Source: Cryptomeria japonica (lineage: Eukaryota; Streptophyta; Pinopsida; Cupressales; Cupressaceae). From it: DNA of 64,000 bases. Of the stretch, positions 54,991 to 64,000 are shown one piece after another. Both the position numbers and the translations under genes were made by a program. The DNA lies in the NCBI RefSeq assembly GCF_030272615.1, contig NC_081415.1:627851240-627915239 (forward strand), written 5' to 3'. The notes below the pieces were generated by a model. It was not told the origin of the DNA and did no database searches. It saw only the letters and a program-made list of their open reading frames with translations. How positions within the stretch are numbered: the first letter of the stretch is position 1; the number at the start of each line of letters is the position of its first letter.

Positions 54991-55331
54991 TTAGTTGATG
55001 AGATTGGAAGGAGGAGGTATATCCATTATTGCTTTAACCTTGGCAGGGTTGACTTCGATGCCTCTGTGAGAAACAATGTACACTAATAATTTGCCAGCTG
55101 TGACACCAAAGACACACTTCTTTGGGTTGAGTCTGAGCTTGTAGGTTTCCATTCGGTCAAAGATTGGGCCAAGGATGGCTAAATGACTATCTCTTGTGAT
55201 AGACTTGCATAATAGGTCATCAACATAGTCTTCCATCAAAGTATGCATAAAATCATGGAAAATTGTCGTCATAGCTCTTTGATATGTTGCGCTAGCATTT
55301 TTAAGACCAAAAGGCATCACATTCCAGCAGT
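54991..55331 (-). pseudogene. Gypsy-D copy 1 RT, C-terminal half
   Basis: 109-codon frame: 'MMPFGLKNASATYQRAMTTI', 'LMEDYVDDLLCKSITRDSHL' (catalytic YVDD intact), 'YKLRLNPKKCVFGVTAGKLL' and 'VNPAKVKAIMDIPPPSNLIN'. It begins abruptly at the inversion junction: the fingers part is missing. Confidence 0.9.
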
Positions 55332-55352
55332 ATGCATAAAATCATGGAAAAT
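55240..55352. repeat. 24-bp direct repeat at the head-to-head junction
   Basis: 'gtatgcataaaatcatgg' with flanks (24 bases) occurs at 55240-55263 inside RT and again at 55329-55352, exactly where copy 1 ends and copy 2's upstream sequence begins. This suggests template switching or repair by short homology. Confidence 0.85.
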
Positions 55353-55389
55353 AAAAGAAATCCCAAAAATATTGCATTTGCATAGTGAC

Positions 55390-56400
55390 ATGCCTGTTGA
55401 AACAAGGTCCAAATCTAAGAAGATGGGCGAACCAATATATCAACCCATTGACAACGTATCAAACTCATAGTTTCAACCTAGTCAAACATTACAAATTGAA
55501 GTTTCGTCAAACACATCATTACCACCATATGGAATGGTTCAACTTGGACCACCTCCATTATATGAGCCAGTGTTTGTTCCCATGAAACCAGGATATGGGA
55601 GTGTTCCACCAACACCAAGCGAAAATGCACCTTTTGCCTGGAATCAACTGAACCTGCAACATGAAATTCAAACTCAAACATTACATGAGGAACAAACTCT
55701 TTCACAAGGATTTGGTTCAGATCAAGGCATTCAAGAAGAAATAAATCCAAATGTTTTACCAGATTCTTCATTAGATTTTGATGCTTCCGATGATGTTGAT
55801 ATGCTCCTTAAAGATCCAAAGTTGACAAAAAAGATGGATAAATTCTTGAACAAGGTCTTTAAGATGTTTCCACAAAAATATCTTGATATGATGAGTAATG
55901 TGACCTCCTCAAATGCGCAAATTAATGTGCAAAAACAACAAGGTGGTGAGTTGTTAAGTTTCTCTCCACATCCAAATGAAGAAAATGTGCAACAAGAAAC
56001 TCAACACACCTTGATGAGTAAACATGCTTCAAAAACGTTGGCAGTGACTATTCCACAAAAGTCACCATTCAAAACAATAAACAATCCGTTATTTAATACA
56101 ACACCTTTAACACAAGATCAAATGATGGCCACACAAATGTTGATAGCTTTCCCTCAACAAGAAATGATTCCTCAAATAATTACAAGTGGATCAAAATCTA
56201 AGATGCAAGAAAGCTTTACGACTGGAATGCGTGATCTTACAAATGTTCAAAACAATCCTACAATGCAACAAAGTTTATATGTCCCATCAAGTTCAATATG
56301 TTTGGCAAATACTCAAGTACCCATTATGCAAAATATTGTGACAGATCCTTTGATAGTGGCAACACAAAGAGCCACAAATAGTGGTGTGCACCAACAATAA
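55390..56400 (+). pseudogene. Gypsy-D copy 2 gag N-terminal Gln/Pro-rich region
   Basis: From ATG 55390: 'MPVETRSKSKKMGEPIYQPI', a TAG at 55468-55470 where Gln is likely, then 288 open codons with 'MVQLGPPPLYEPVFVPMKPG', a conserved-looking helical segment 'DPKLTKKMDKFLNKVFKMFP', and Gln-rich text to 56400. No assigned function. Similar Gln-rich regions precede gag in other Tat-type elements. The frame shifts by one near 56390 into the next piece. Confidence 0.65.
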
Positions 56401-57049
56401 AATGTTGCAACAATTGAGGAATGCACAAAAGGCACAATTGAATGTGCAAACAAGCAATGCACAACAACAACAATATCACATTCAACAACACATTGCAGTG
56501 TCTTCTGCACCATTACAAGTTAATTTGAACTTGCAACCACCACAATGGATTGGACAAACAACACAACAAGTCAATGCAAGTGCCATCCCCCATCTCAAGG
56601 AGAAACAACAGAAACCTCCCAAACAAAGTTTTTTGCAAATGATGGGATTTACATCAGGACAACAATAGTTGGCACAAAGTCAGCAAATTCTGATTTGTCA
56701 GCATCAACAGCAACATGTGCCTCAATATGGGCAAGGATAAACAAGTTATCATACATCACAACCACAACTGATGTCCATGCAATATCAACAACACCCTCAA
56801 CTACAATATCAACCAAGGCTACAAATGATGATCCCACCACAAGAAGCACAACAAAAGGGTGAAAATCAAGACATGGCACAACCACAACGACAAGCGCTGT
56901 ATCAAGAACTTTATATGCCAGAGACACCAAAGACAACAATTTTAGAGTGTCAACAACCAATGGAGAGCAGGATGTATCGACAAAGAGTACACCCAAGAGT
57001 GAATGATGAACTTCCAAAATCTTCACTACCTGACACATTTGCACAATAG
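56381..57049 (+). pseudogene. Gypsy-D copy 2 Gln-rich linker before gag
   Basis: Frame continuous with gag. 'QLRNAQKAQLNVQTSNAQQQ' and 'MSMQYQQHPQLQYQPRLQMM', then 'RVNDELPKSSLPDTFAQ'. Interrupted by TAG 56666, TAA near 56738 and TAG 57047, each one base from a Gln codon. A very low-complexity, probably disordered segment. Confidence 0.6.
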
Positions 57050-58330
57050 ATTGAGAAGTTGCAACGACAAGTCAATGCATTGGAAACCAAAGGGACAAAG
57101 AAATTATACACAGATCAAGATTTATGTCCTAATCCATTTGACAAGAGCTTGTACATGCCTCCCTTCCCTAAGCATTTTGAGGCACCTAATTTTGAGAAAT
57201 ATAAAGGGAACGACAATCCAATAGACCATATTCGAGCTTTTTTTGCAGCATGTACTGAAGTGAGTTATGAGGAAACATATTTGATGCACTTATTCACACG
57301 AAGTCTCACAGGACAAGCCATGGATTGGTATTCTCATTTGCTAGGGAACATAAAGACATGGTCGAAATTGGCTCAAAAGTTTATATCCCACTTCACATTC
57401 AACATTGACAGTGAAGTGACCATGTCAGATTTATGCAACACCAAGCAAAAGCAAGGTGAACTATTAGTGACTTTCTTGCAACGATGGCGAAGCTTGTATA
57501 GTCGTTCTTCCCTAGATATACCTGAAGAACAACAAGTGAACTTATTTATTCAAAATTTGGTCCCAGAAATGATGTATGAACTCAAATTGAAAAGTCCCAG
57601 TACCATTGAAAAAATCATTAAGAAAGGGATGAACATTGAAACTGCTCTTGTAGTTAAGGGAATCATTAAGCTCAACAAAGACAGTGAATATACAAACAAT
57701 TCAGGGGATAGAAATAGATTTTGGTACAAAAACAAGAATTTCACTAATGATGGAGTTGTTGACGCAAGAGTGGTGAATGCAAATCAACCCCTATTCACAA
57801 TCAATAAATATAGTGCTCCTAATATGTCAAATATGGAACAAAATCAAACACCAGCGAGAAATGTTACTCAACAACCACCATATCAACAATACACTCAACA
57901 TTATAATCAACAACAAGGTCAGCAACAAAATCAGCAATGCAAACCTTTCCGATCAAGGGATGGGCCTCCTCGACAGTTTATGCCATTGGGATTTCCTATC
58001 AAGTCAGTAATGAAACAATTAATACAAGCAAAGTTTATCAAGTTACAAGATATCAAGGCAAAACCATTGGTAAAGCAGCATTGGTGGAATGATAATGCAT
58101 ATTGTGAATACCATTGGTCAAAAGGACATAAAACCGCATCGTGTTTTCAATTGAAACATATGATTCAAGACTTGTTAGATCAAGGAGTAATTGAGGTAGA
58201 CTTGCCCAAAGCGACCTCTAACATTGATCATACAATTTTCAAAACTCCTTTGCTTGATCATGACAAGGGCAAAGCATCTTCAAACTCTAACCAAACAGCG
58301 AATCTTAATTATGCAAATACTAGTTTTTAA
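57050..58330 (+). CDS. Gypsy-D copy 2 gag
   Basis: 423 open codons. It starts in a coiled coil ('IEKLQRQVNALETKG') without its own ATG, being the continuation of the linker. Capsid-type retrotransposon gag domain: 'PPFPKHFEAPNFEKYKGNDN', 'HIRAFFAACTEVSYEETYLM', 'LFTRSLTGQAMDWYSHLLGN', 'FISHFTFNIDSEVTMSDLCN' and 'QGELLVTFLQRWRSLYSRSS'. A Gln-rich spacer follows, then a zinc-binding segment 'YCEYHWSKGHKTASCFQLKH' and 'MIQDLLDQGVIEVD', typical of Tat gag. Ends TAA 58328-58330. The best preserved coding region in this element. Confidence 0.92.
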   Translation: MEKLQRQVNALETKGTKKLYTDQDLCPNPFDKSLYMPPFPKHFEAPNFEKYKGNDNPIDHIRAFFAACTEVSYEETYLMHLFTRSLTGQAMDWYSHLLGNIKTWSKLAQKFISHFTFNIDSEVTMSDLCNTKQKQGELLVTFLQRWRSLYSRSSLDIPEEQQVNLFIQNLVPEMMYELKLKSPSTIEKIIKKGMNIETALVVKGIIKLNKDSEYTNNSGDRNRFWYKNKNFTNDGVVDARVVNANQPLFTINKYSAPNMSNMEQNQTPARNVTQQPPYQQYTQHYNQQQGQQQNQQCKPFRSRDGPPRQFMPLGFPIKSVMKQLIQAKFIKLQDIKAKPLVKQHWWNDNAYCEYHWSKGHKTASCFQLKHMIQDLLDQGVIEVDLPKATSNIDHTIFKTPLLDHDKGKASSNSNQTANLNYANTSF

Positions 58331-59219
58331 CAATGACATCAATTGTTTTCGAGTGTCAAATGAGTATGTTTCCACCATAAGAATAAAGGGACAAGATCCT
58401 TCTTGCATGGTCACCACTCATTGATCTAAAATAGTTCTGAAAGGAGCTCCTGCAACTCCTCCCAAATCAACTCCTGCGAGTCAGTATAATCTCCTAGATC
58501 ATCTGGGAAAGACACCTACACAAATATCAATCCTTGAGTTGTTGAGAACGTCCCCTATGCATCGCATAGTCCTAGATAAAGCTTTAATTGAGTCCACTGT
58601 CCTGACAGACATTGATGTTGACCAGTTTCAAGCCTGAATTGGACATCTAGCTATTTCCCAACACGTTGCCTTTTCTGATAACGATATTTCTCCTGATAAG
58701 CTCCCGCATAATGATCCTTTACATCTTGAAGTCTTTGTCCATAATTGCAAAATCCGACGAGTCTTGATAGATGGCGGAGCGGGTCTTAACATTTGTACCT
58801 TGAGAGTGGTCATTGGTCTTGGTTATACAGAAAATGACATTGATTCTTCCAGAAGAATAACAATCAAAGCATATGATGATGCTGAGCACCCATATAAAGG
58901 GATAATTTCATTGCCTATCAGAATCAATCCAGTGATAGAAAACACTTTCTTGCAAGTCCTAGACCTCGATCTCCCTTACAATATGATTCTTGGCCATCCG
59001 TGGATCCACGCAATGAAAGCAGTTCCATCCACTTATCATCAATGTTTAAAATATCCTTACAATGGGACTGAGATAACTATTCTAGGAGATCCTAATCCAT
59101 TTCAATTTTGTGCTAATCTAAAGGATTCCCCGCAGCAACAAGTCCCAGTCAATAGAGAGGCCCACTCACATAATTATGTGGATCCTAATGAATTGTTAAA
59201 TGTTGTCAAGGAAAATTGA
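58331..59219 (+). pseudogene. Gypsy-D copy 2 pre-protease and aspartic protease
   Basis: 58460-58640: 'YNLLDHLGKTPTQISILELL', then TGA after 'DVDQFQA'. 58640-58760: 'SDNDISPDKLPHNDPLHLEV'. 58764-59219: active site 'LIDGGAGLNICTLRV' (DGG-type, catalytic Asp kept), 'LDLDLPYNMILGHPWIHAMK' and 'AVPSTYHQCLKYPYNGTEIT'. Frames differ from gag. The protease core itself is uninterrupted. Confidence 0.85.
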
Positions 59220-60430
59220 AGATACAGGACCAAGGATGTGGAGAGTATTCAATGGCTCAAACATTCCTCATTGGGAATTTACCAATATCTCCAAAATCAC
59301 ATGGCAAACCAAATTTGTTGCAAAAGGAACCTAAGATAGTCATTCAATATCAGCCCCCCACTACATTTACAAGATGGGGTGAACTTGACAAAGAAACTTT
59401 GGATGATGATGTCATAGATTGGCTTTATAAGGATCCAATTGAGACACCACTTGTCAGGTTGCTAGTGGAGTGGTACGGTAGAGGTTTTACTATGCTTTAG
59501 AAAAAAGGATATGATGGCTATAGTGGCTTGGGCCCTGACAAGAAAGGAAGCCTAGAACCTATTATACCCAAGATGCGACCTCCAACTTCAAGGTTAGGTT
59601 TTGTACCATTGCAAACTGGACCCTCATCTACCAAAGTGACCATGTGTAGAAAGGAGCATGACTCTGATGATGAAACGACGCCTGAGGATACCTGACCCAA
59701 AACTGATTCCAATGAATGGGAGTGGAGTTCCTTTTCTTCTAGCTCCTATGCCCTTGATAATGTTTTCCTTGACCCCGATGATTTGCCCATGGAAGACAAA
59801 CATGAAATAACTCCCCTTCCCAAAACATGTCCTAATGCCTGGATGGAGTCATTCTAGGACCCAAGCTCCGAATTAGATACGAGCAGTTCAAATAGTGATA
59901 CCATGGACATTTACATCTTTACCATCTTAGCCCTCTCTCTCCCTAAAACTGATGATGACATGCCCCTTATCTATCCTCAGCTTATCCAACATGACAAACA
60001 AGAACCACTCACATTAGATTGTTTTCAAAATGACAAAGCAATTGCAGAATTCCTTGGACTACAAGAAGGCATACCACAAGGTGATCATAAGGCAGGGTTT
60101 GCTATTGATTTAGATTCTACAACATATTTTGGGGAGTCAACTCCATCTTCTAGTCATAAAAATGAAAAAACAAAAAGAAAAAGTAAAAAATCAAAAGAAT
60201 AGGTCTTTGAGTGAAAACCGTACGACGCTCTCTAACCATGAAAAAGTAAAAATAAAAGACGTACCTGCGGGTGAAAACCTCTCTGAGGCGCCCAAAGGTG
60301 GAAGATTGGGCATACCCCTATCAAGTCAAGATAAATCAACATTGCTTGTGGAAATGACCGAAGAGATAAATTTGGGTACACCTGACAACCCTAAGGTCAT
60401 TCATTTCGCTACTTCTCTATCAAAATAGGA
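59216..60430 (+). pseudogene. Gypsy-D copy 2 linker between protease and RT
   Basis: Open pieces 59216-59500, 59903-60202 and 60129-60428. Readable landmarks: 'GYDGYSGLGPDKKGSLEPII' (59509-59570, G-patch-like), acidic Asp/Pro text, 'FGESTPSSSHKNEKTKRKSK' and 'DVPAGENLSEAPKGGRLGIP'. In Tat-type pol this variable region separates protease from RT. Several stops (TAG 59498, TGA 59693, TAG 59856, TAG 60200, TAG 60426). Confidence 0.6.
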
Positions 60431-61274
60431 AAATATAGATTTTGTCAATTTCTTTCTTGAGAAAAAGATCAGTTTTACGTGGTCCTATGCAGATATGCCC
60501 GACCTTGATCCAGAATTAGTCCTTCATCACTTGCCATTAAAATCAGATGCCAAGCCTATCAAATAGAAACTCAGAAAGATGTATCCCCAGGTGGCTCTCT
60601 TGGTCAAGGTAGAACTAAAAAAATTATTAGATGTGGGATTTATCAGACCCATTGATTATGCAGACTAGATTTCAAATTTGGTACCAGTTAGCAAAGTAAC
60701 TGGGGGCATCAGAATCTATACGGATTTTAGGGATCTCAATAAAGCATGCCCTAAATATGACTTTCCACTATCAAATATAGACATCATAGTTGACATGACT
60801 GCAAGATATGAGATGCTATCATTGATGGATGGTTTCTCTGGATATAACCAAATTCACATCGCTCCTGAAGATCAACATAAGACTGCATTCACATGTGCTT
60901 GGGGTACCTACTGCTGGAATGTGATGCCTTTTGGTCTTAAAAATGCTGGCACAACTTATCAAAGAGCTATGATGATAATTTTCCATGATTTTATGCATAC
61001 TTTGATGGAAGACTATGTTGATGACCTATTATGCAAGTCTGTCATAAGAGATAGTCATTTAGCCATCCTTGGCCCAATCTTTGACCAAATGGAAACCTAC
61101 AAGCTCAGACTCAACCCAAAGAAGTTTGTCTTTGGTGTCATAGCCAACAAATTATTAGGGTACATTATTTCTCATAGAGGCATCAAAGTCAACCTTGCCA
61201 AGGTTAAAGCAATAATGGATATGCCTCCTCCTTCCAATCTCCATCAACTAAGAAGTTTGCAAGGAAAGCTATAG
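60431..61274 (+). pseudogene. Gypsy-D copy 2 reverse transcriptase
   Basis: N-terminal part 'VNFFLEKKISFTWSYADMPD' and 'LDPELVLHHLPLKSDAKPIK' (stop TAG then 'KLRKMYPQVALLVKVELKKL'). From 60678: 'GGIRIYTDFRDLNKACPKYD', 'MDGFSGYNQIHIAPEDQHKT', 'NVMPFGLKNAGTTYQRAMMI' and 'MEDYVDDLLCKSVIRDSHLA' (YVDD intact), then the thumb. Upstream TAGs at about 60565 and 60667 break it. From 60913 on it pairs with copy 1 as an inverted repeat. Confidence 0.92.
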
Positions 61275-61830
61275 TCAATCAGTCATTTTGTAGCTCAATT
61301 GGTAGACAAATGTCATCCCTTCCAGCATTTATTACGTAAAGGTGTCGCTTTTAAATGGACTGAGCAATGTCAATCAACATTTCAAACTCTCAAGGATTAT
61401 CTGCTGTCACCACCTATTTTAATGCCTCCTATAGAAGGGAAGCCATTTATATTGTATATTTCTACAACTGAAATGACACTGGGAGTTCTCTTAGCCCAAT
61501 AAGATGAGAAAGGCAAAGAACGGACTATTTATTATATCAGTCGGACACTAGTAGGCTATGAGCTGAATTATTCAACTATTGAACGGGCATGCTTAGCAGT
61601 GGTATTTGCAACACAAAAGCTTTGACACTATATGTTAAATCATCAAACATTGTTAGTTGCAAAAATTGATCCCTTGAAATACTTGCTTAGCAAGGTAGCT
61701 TTGACAGGTCGCCTAGCAAATTGGGTTATGATCCTCAGTGAGTTTGATATTGAGTACATTGAGAGAAAGGCAATCAAAGGACAAATCATAGTGGATCAAC
61801 TTGCAGAGGCATCTCTTAATGATGGTCATC
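61275..61830 (+). pseudogene. Gypsy-D copy 2 Gypsy-type RNase H
   Basis: 'VDKCHPFQHLLRKGVAFKWT', 'ILYISTTEMTLGVLLAQ', TAA 61500-61502, 'DEKGKERTIYYISRTLVGYE', 'RACLAVVFATQKL', TGA 61623-61625, 'HYMLNHQTLLVAKIDPLKYL' and 'VMILSEFDIEYIERKAIKGQ'. The TAA is private to this copy (copy 1 has CAA). The TGA is shared. Confidence 0.88.
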
Positions 61831-62500
61831 CAATGTTGACGGATTTTCTGGATGAATTAGTCTTTGCTGTCACATCTTCTAATGAATGGAAATTATATTT
61901 TAATGGATCCCATACCAAATTCAGGTCCGGTGCAGGTATATTGTTTGTCACCCCTCAAGGTGATGCTATTCCCAAATCCTACAGAATAACCTTCCATTGT
62001 ACAAATAACATTGCAGAATATGAAGCTCTGGTTATAGGACTCTGAGTAGCGATCCACTAGAACATCACACATTTACAAGTCTATGGAGATTCCTAGTTAG
62101 TCATCCATCAAGTGAATGATGACTATGAAACAAAAGATGAAAAACTTAATCCTTACAAGCATATGGTGGATTTCTTCAAGACAAAATTTACGACAATCCA
62201 TTTCAGTCAAGTTCCACGAATTCAAAACAACTCGGGAGATGCGATGGCCACTATTGCTTCCATGTTAAATATGCCCCATAATATGGACAGATGTGAATTT
62301 TTGGTCAAACAGTTGCTTGTCCCTTCTTTTGAAATTTTGACAGTAGATGTGATGTGTGTTCTTATTGGTCCTAATTCCCCATGGTACAATGACATCTATC
62401 AATATTTGAAATCCCAAACCTTACCACCTAACCTTTCCTCTAACCAATGCCAAGCCTTCATCTGCCAGACTACCAAATATGTCATCATCGCTGACACCCT
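61831..62500 (+). pseudogene. Gypsy-D copy 2 archaeal-type RNase H and spacer
   Basis: 'EWKLYFNGSHTKFRSGAGIL' (first Asp position is Asn: FNG for FDG), 'CTNNIAEYEALVIGL', TGA 62043-62045, 'VAIH', TAG, 'NITHLQVYGDS', TAG, 'LVIHQVNDDYETKDEKLNPY' and 'GDAMATIASMLNMPHNMDRC'. Copy 1 reads Arg, Arg and Gln at the three stop positions. The second RNase H marks the Tat lineage. Confidence 0.87.
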
Positions 62501-63430
62501 TTACCATCGTTCCTTTGACCATACCCTCCTCAGGTGTTTGGATTTTGATGAAGCACAAATGGCTTTACGCAAGGTTCATGATGGTATATGTGGGGGCCAT
62601 TTCAATGGTCTAAGCTTAGCCAAAAAGTTGGTTCGTGCTGGGTATTATTGGCCCACTATGGAAAAGGATGTTCATGATTTTGTCAAGAAGTGCTACAAAT
62701 GCCAAATCCATGGAAATTACATTCATGCACTAGCCCAAGAGCTTTATTCTTTCATATCTCTATGGCCCTTTTCTCAATGGGGATTGGATCTTACTAGCAA
62801 GATTCACCCGACATCTGCAAATGGACACAAGTTCATCATTACAGCCACATAGTACTTTACAAAATGGATCGAGGCTATTCCTATGACCTATATCACTAGT
62901 GTGTAAATTTAAAATTCCTACTAAATTATATCATATGCAGATATGGGGTTCCCCTTGCAATTGTCACAGATAATGGCCATCCATTTAAAAATAAAGATGT
63001 CAAGGAACTCTGTGAAAAATTTCACATCCAACACAGTTTCTCCAGTCCTTATTATCCACAAAGTAATGGTCAAGCCAAAGCATCAAATAAAACCATTATT
63101 AAGATCCTGAAAAAGGTTGTCAATGATGCTAGTCGAGATTGGCATGTACAGTTGAATCCAGCACTATGGGCTTATCGTACTTCTATCCACACACCTACTG
63201 GCGCAACACCTTATTCCTTGGTGTATGGTGCGGAAGCCATTTTACCCTTGGAACTGGAGATTCCCTCTTTGCATGTTTCCTTGCAACATTTGATTGATGA
63301 TGAGATGCACAGAGTCTCTCGGTTGCATCAGCTTGAGATGTTAGATGAGAAATGTCAAACAACCCTAACACATTTGCAAGCATATCAAAACCGTCTCCGT
63401 CGCTCTTATAATAAGAAGGTCAAAGGGTGA
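62500..63430 (+). pseudogene. Gypsy-D copy 2 integrase
   Basis: Zinc domain 'RKVHDGICGGHFNGLSLAKK' and 'WPTMEKDVHDFVKKCYKCQI' (ligands intact). First Asp in 'WGLDLTSKIHPTSANGHKFI'; TAG 62850-62852. Second Asp in 'LAIVTDNGHPFKNKDVKELC'. The third catalytic position reads Lys in 'NGQAKASNKTIIKIL', where copy 1 has Glu. 63152-63430: 'NPALWAYRTSIHTPTGATPY' and 'SLVYGAEAILPLELEIPSLH'. Extra TAAs at about 62905-62912. Ends at TGA 63428-63430, shared with copy 1. Confidence 0.9.
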
Positions 63431-63667
63431 CACTTTGAAGTGGGAGATCTGGTTATAAAGGCAAACCCCAATAATGCACAATCTACTGACATCATCAAAG
63501 GAAAGTTTGAACCTAATTGGTTTGGGCCTTTCATAGTTACTGCAGCCTATGGCTCGAGGGCATATCAGCTTGCCACCCTAGAAGGTGAACCTTGTCAGAT
63601 CCAGTCAATAGCATGCACCTTAGCAAGTACTGGGCATAGTTTTTTGTTAGCAGTTCTTCAAATATGA
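63431..63667 (+). pseudogene. Gypsy-D copy 2 integrase C-terminal segment
   Basis: 'HFEVGDLVIKANPNNAQSTD' and 'IIKGKFEPNWFGPFIVTAAY', then 'GSRAYQLATLEGEP', the SH3-like C-terminal part of integrase, ending TGA 63665-63667. In frame with the preceding piece across the shared TGA. No chromodomain, as expected for Tat. Confidence 0.85.
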
Positions 63668-64000
63668 TCCTGAATAAATTAAAAAAAAAAATCAAAAAAA
63701 AAAGGGAAAAAAAAAACAAAAAAACAAAACAAAAAAAAGTAAAGAAAAATCATTCGCCCTCTAGTGAAAACCTGGCAAACAGGCGCTTTGGGCAAGTACC
63801 ATGGTGAAAACCTGGCAAACAGGTGCCATGTGTAAAATATTATTGCTCTATCATCTATCATGACCCCTGGCTATACTTTCCCTCCGCAGGTTTATCACGC
63901 TTATCCTTGTCTTGACCCAATATTCTGTTCCAGGCCTGTGATTGGTCAACATCATTGTCTTGCATACTCATGTTTCCAGTCCTTGTGCATATGTTTTGGT
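63668..64000 (+). other. Gypsy-D copy 2 start of 3' untranslated region
   Basis: A-rich tract (63678-63750), then the motif 'gtgaaaacctggcaaacagg' twice (63764-63786 and 63803-63826), then sequence complementary to 52241-52410 of copy 1. No gene. Confidence 0.75.

Larger units (their letters stand above)
50946..55331 (-). mobile_element. Gypsy-D copy 1 (Tat-like, truncated at both ends)
   Basis: Minus strand. It contains the 3' untranslated region, integrase, two RNases H and the C-terminal half of RT. Sequence identity to copy 2 starts at 52241 (pairs with 64000) and ends abruptly at 55331 (pairs with 60913), inside RT. LTR, PPT, gag and protease are missing. The left edge near 50946 is where similarity to element C's 3' region starts. 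Confidence 0.88.
55353..64000 (+). mobile_element. Gypsy-D copy 2 (Tat-like), runs off the window
   Basis: Plus-strand element with a Gln-rich N-terminal region, gag, protease, RT, two RNases H, integrase and the start of the 3' untranslated region. The 5' LTR and primer site are missing, having been replaced at the junction with copy 1. The 3' LTR would lie beyond 64000. Two RNases H place it in the Tat lineage. Numerous stops make it inactive. Confidence 0.9.

Noticed and set aside
55243..55470. Possible small gene at the inversion junction
   Set aside because: The frame crosses the junction by chance; only the part from ATG 55390 matches the continuing gag leader.

Overview
The window looks like plant nuclear intergenic DNA made almost entirely of LTR retrotransposons inserted into one another. 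I see no single-copy host gene, no rRNA or tRNA gene and no bacterial-type operon. Plant origin is inferred from the element types: Copia with TGGTATCAGA primer sites, Gypsy with a second, archaeal-type RNase H (Tat lineage), a chromodomain Gypsy and a TRIM. The AT-rich, deeply nested, stop-riddled state suggests a large, repeat-rich genome. A conifer-like genome is plausible but not proven.

Layout. 1-3840: a possible LTR end with a degenerate primer site, a degenerate 84-bp tandem repeat, a purine (GA) tract and AT-rich DNA without genes. About 3841-29497: Gypsy-A, a Tat-like element on the + strand. Its 5' LTR is split by Copia-A (minus strand, 5012-24164), flanked by exact 5-bp duplications GGGCA. 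Copia-A's own LTRs carry two further insertions: a 334-bp TRIM (7377-7710) in the left LTR, and NA-1, a 6.8-kb element without pol (15367-22156, duplications TAGAG), in the right LTR. A solo-LTR-like insert also interrupts Copia-A's gag region (12091-13652). Gypsy-A's integrase is cut at 29497 by Gypsy-B, a chromovirus-like minus-strand element (29498-36909) whose 5' LTR is itself truncated.

36910-44678: a tandem array of about 1.31-kb LTR-type units, one of which holds a 1.2-kb solo LTR (LTR-C). It is followed by two LTR-C copies in inverted orientation, one of them with an expanded minisatellite. 44679-49412: element C (minus), with a 3' untranslated region and one long Pro/Gln-rich ORF but no pol. 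49413-50945: remnant of an acidic, coiled-coil ORF on the + strand. 50946-64000: two copies of Gypsy-D (Tat-like) head to head. Copy 1 (minus) is truncated inside RT. Copy 2 (+) runs from gag to beyond the window end. They form an inverted repeat with arms of about 3.1 kb and a spacer of about 5.6 kb.

How the parts relate. Copia-A, Gypsy-B and Gypsy-D copy 2 still show gag, protease, RT, RNase H and integrase in order, but all carry stops, frameshifts or active-site changes. NA-1 and element C look like non-autonomous partners. NA-1 shares its polypurine-tract/LTR-start block almost exactly with Copia-A, and element C shares its 3' untranslated region with Gypsy-D.
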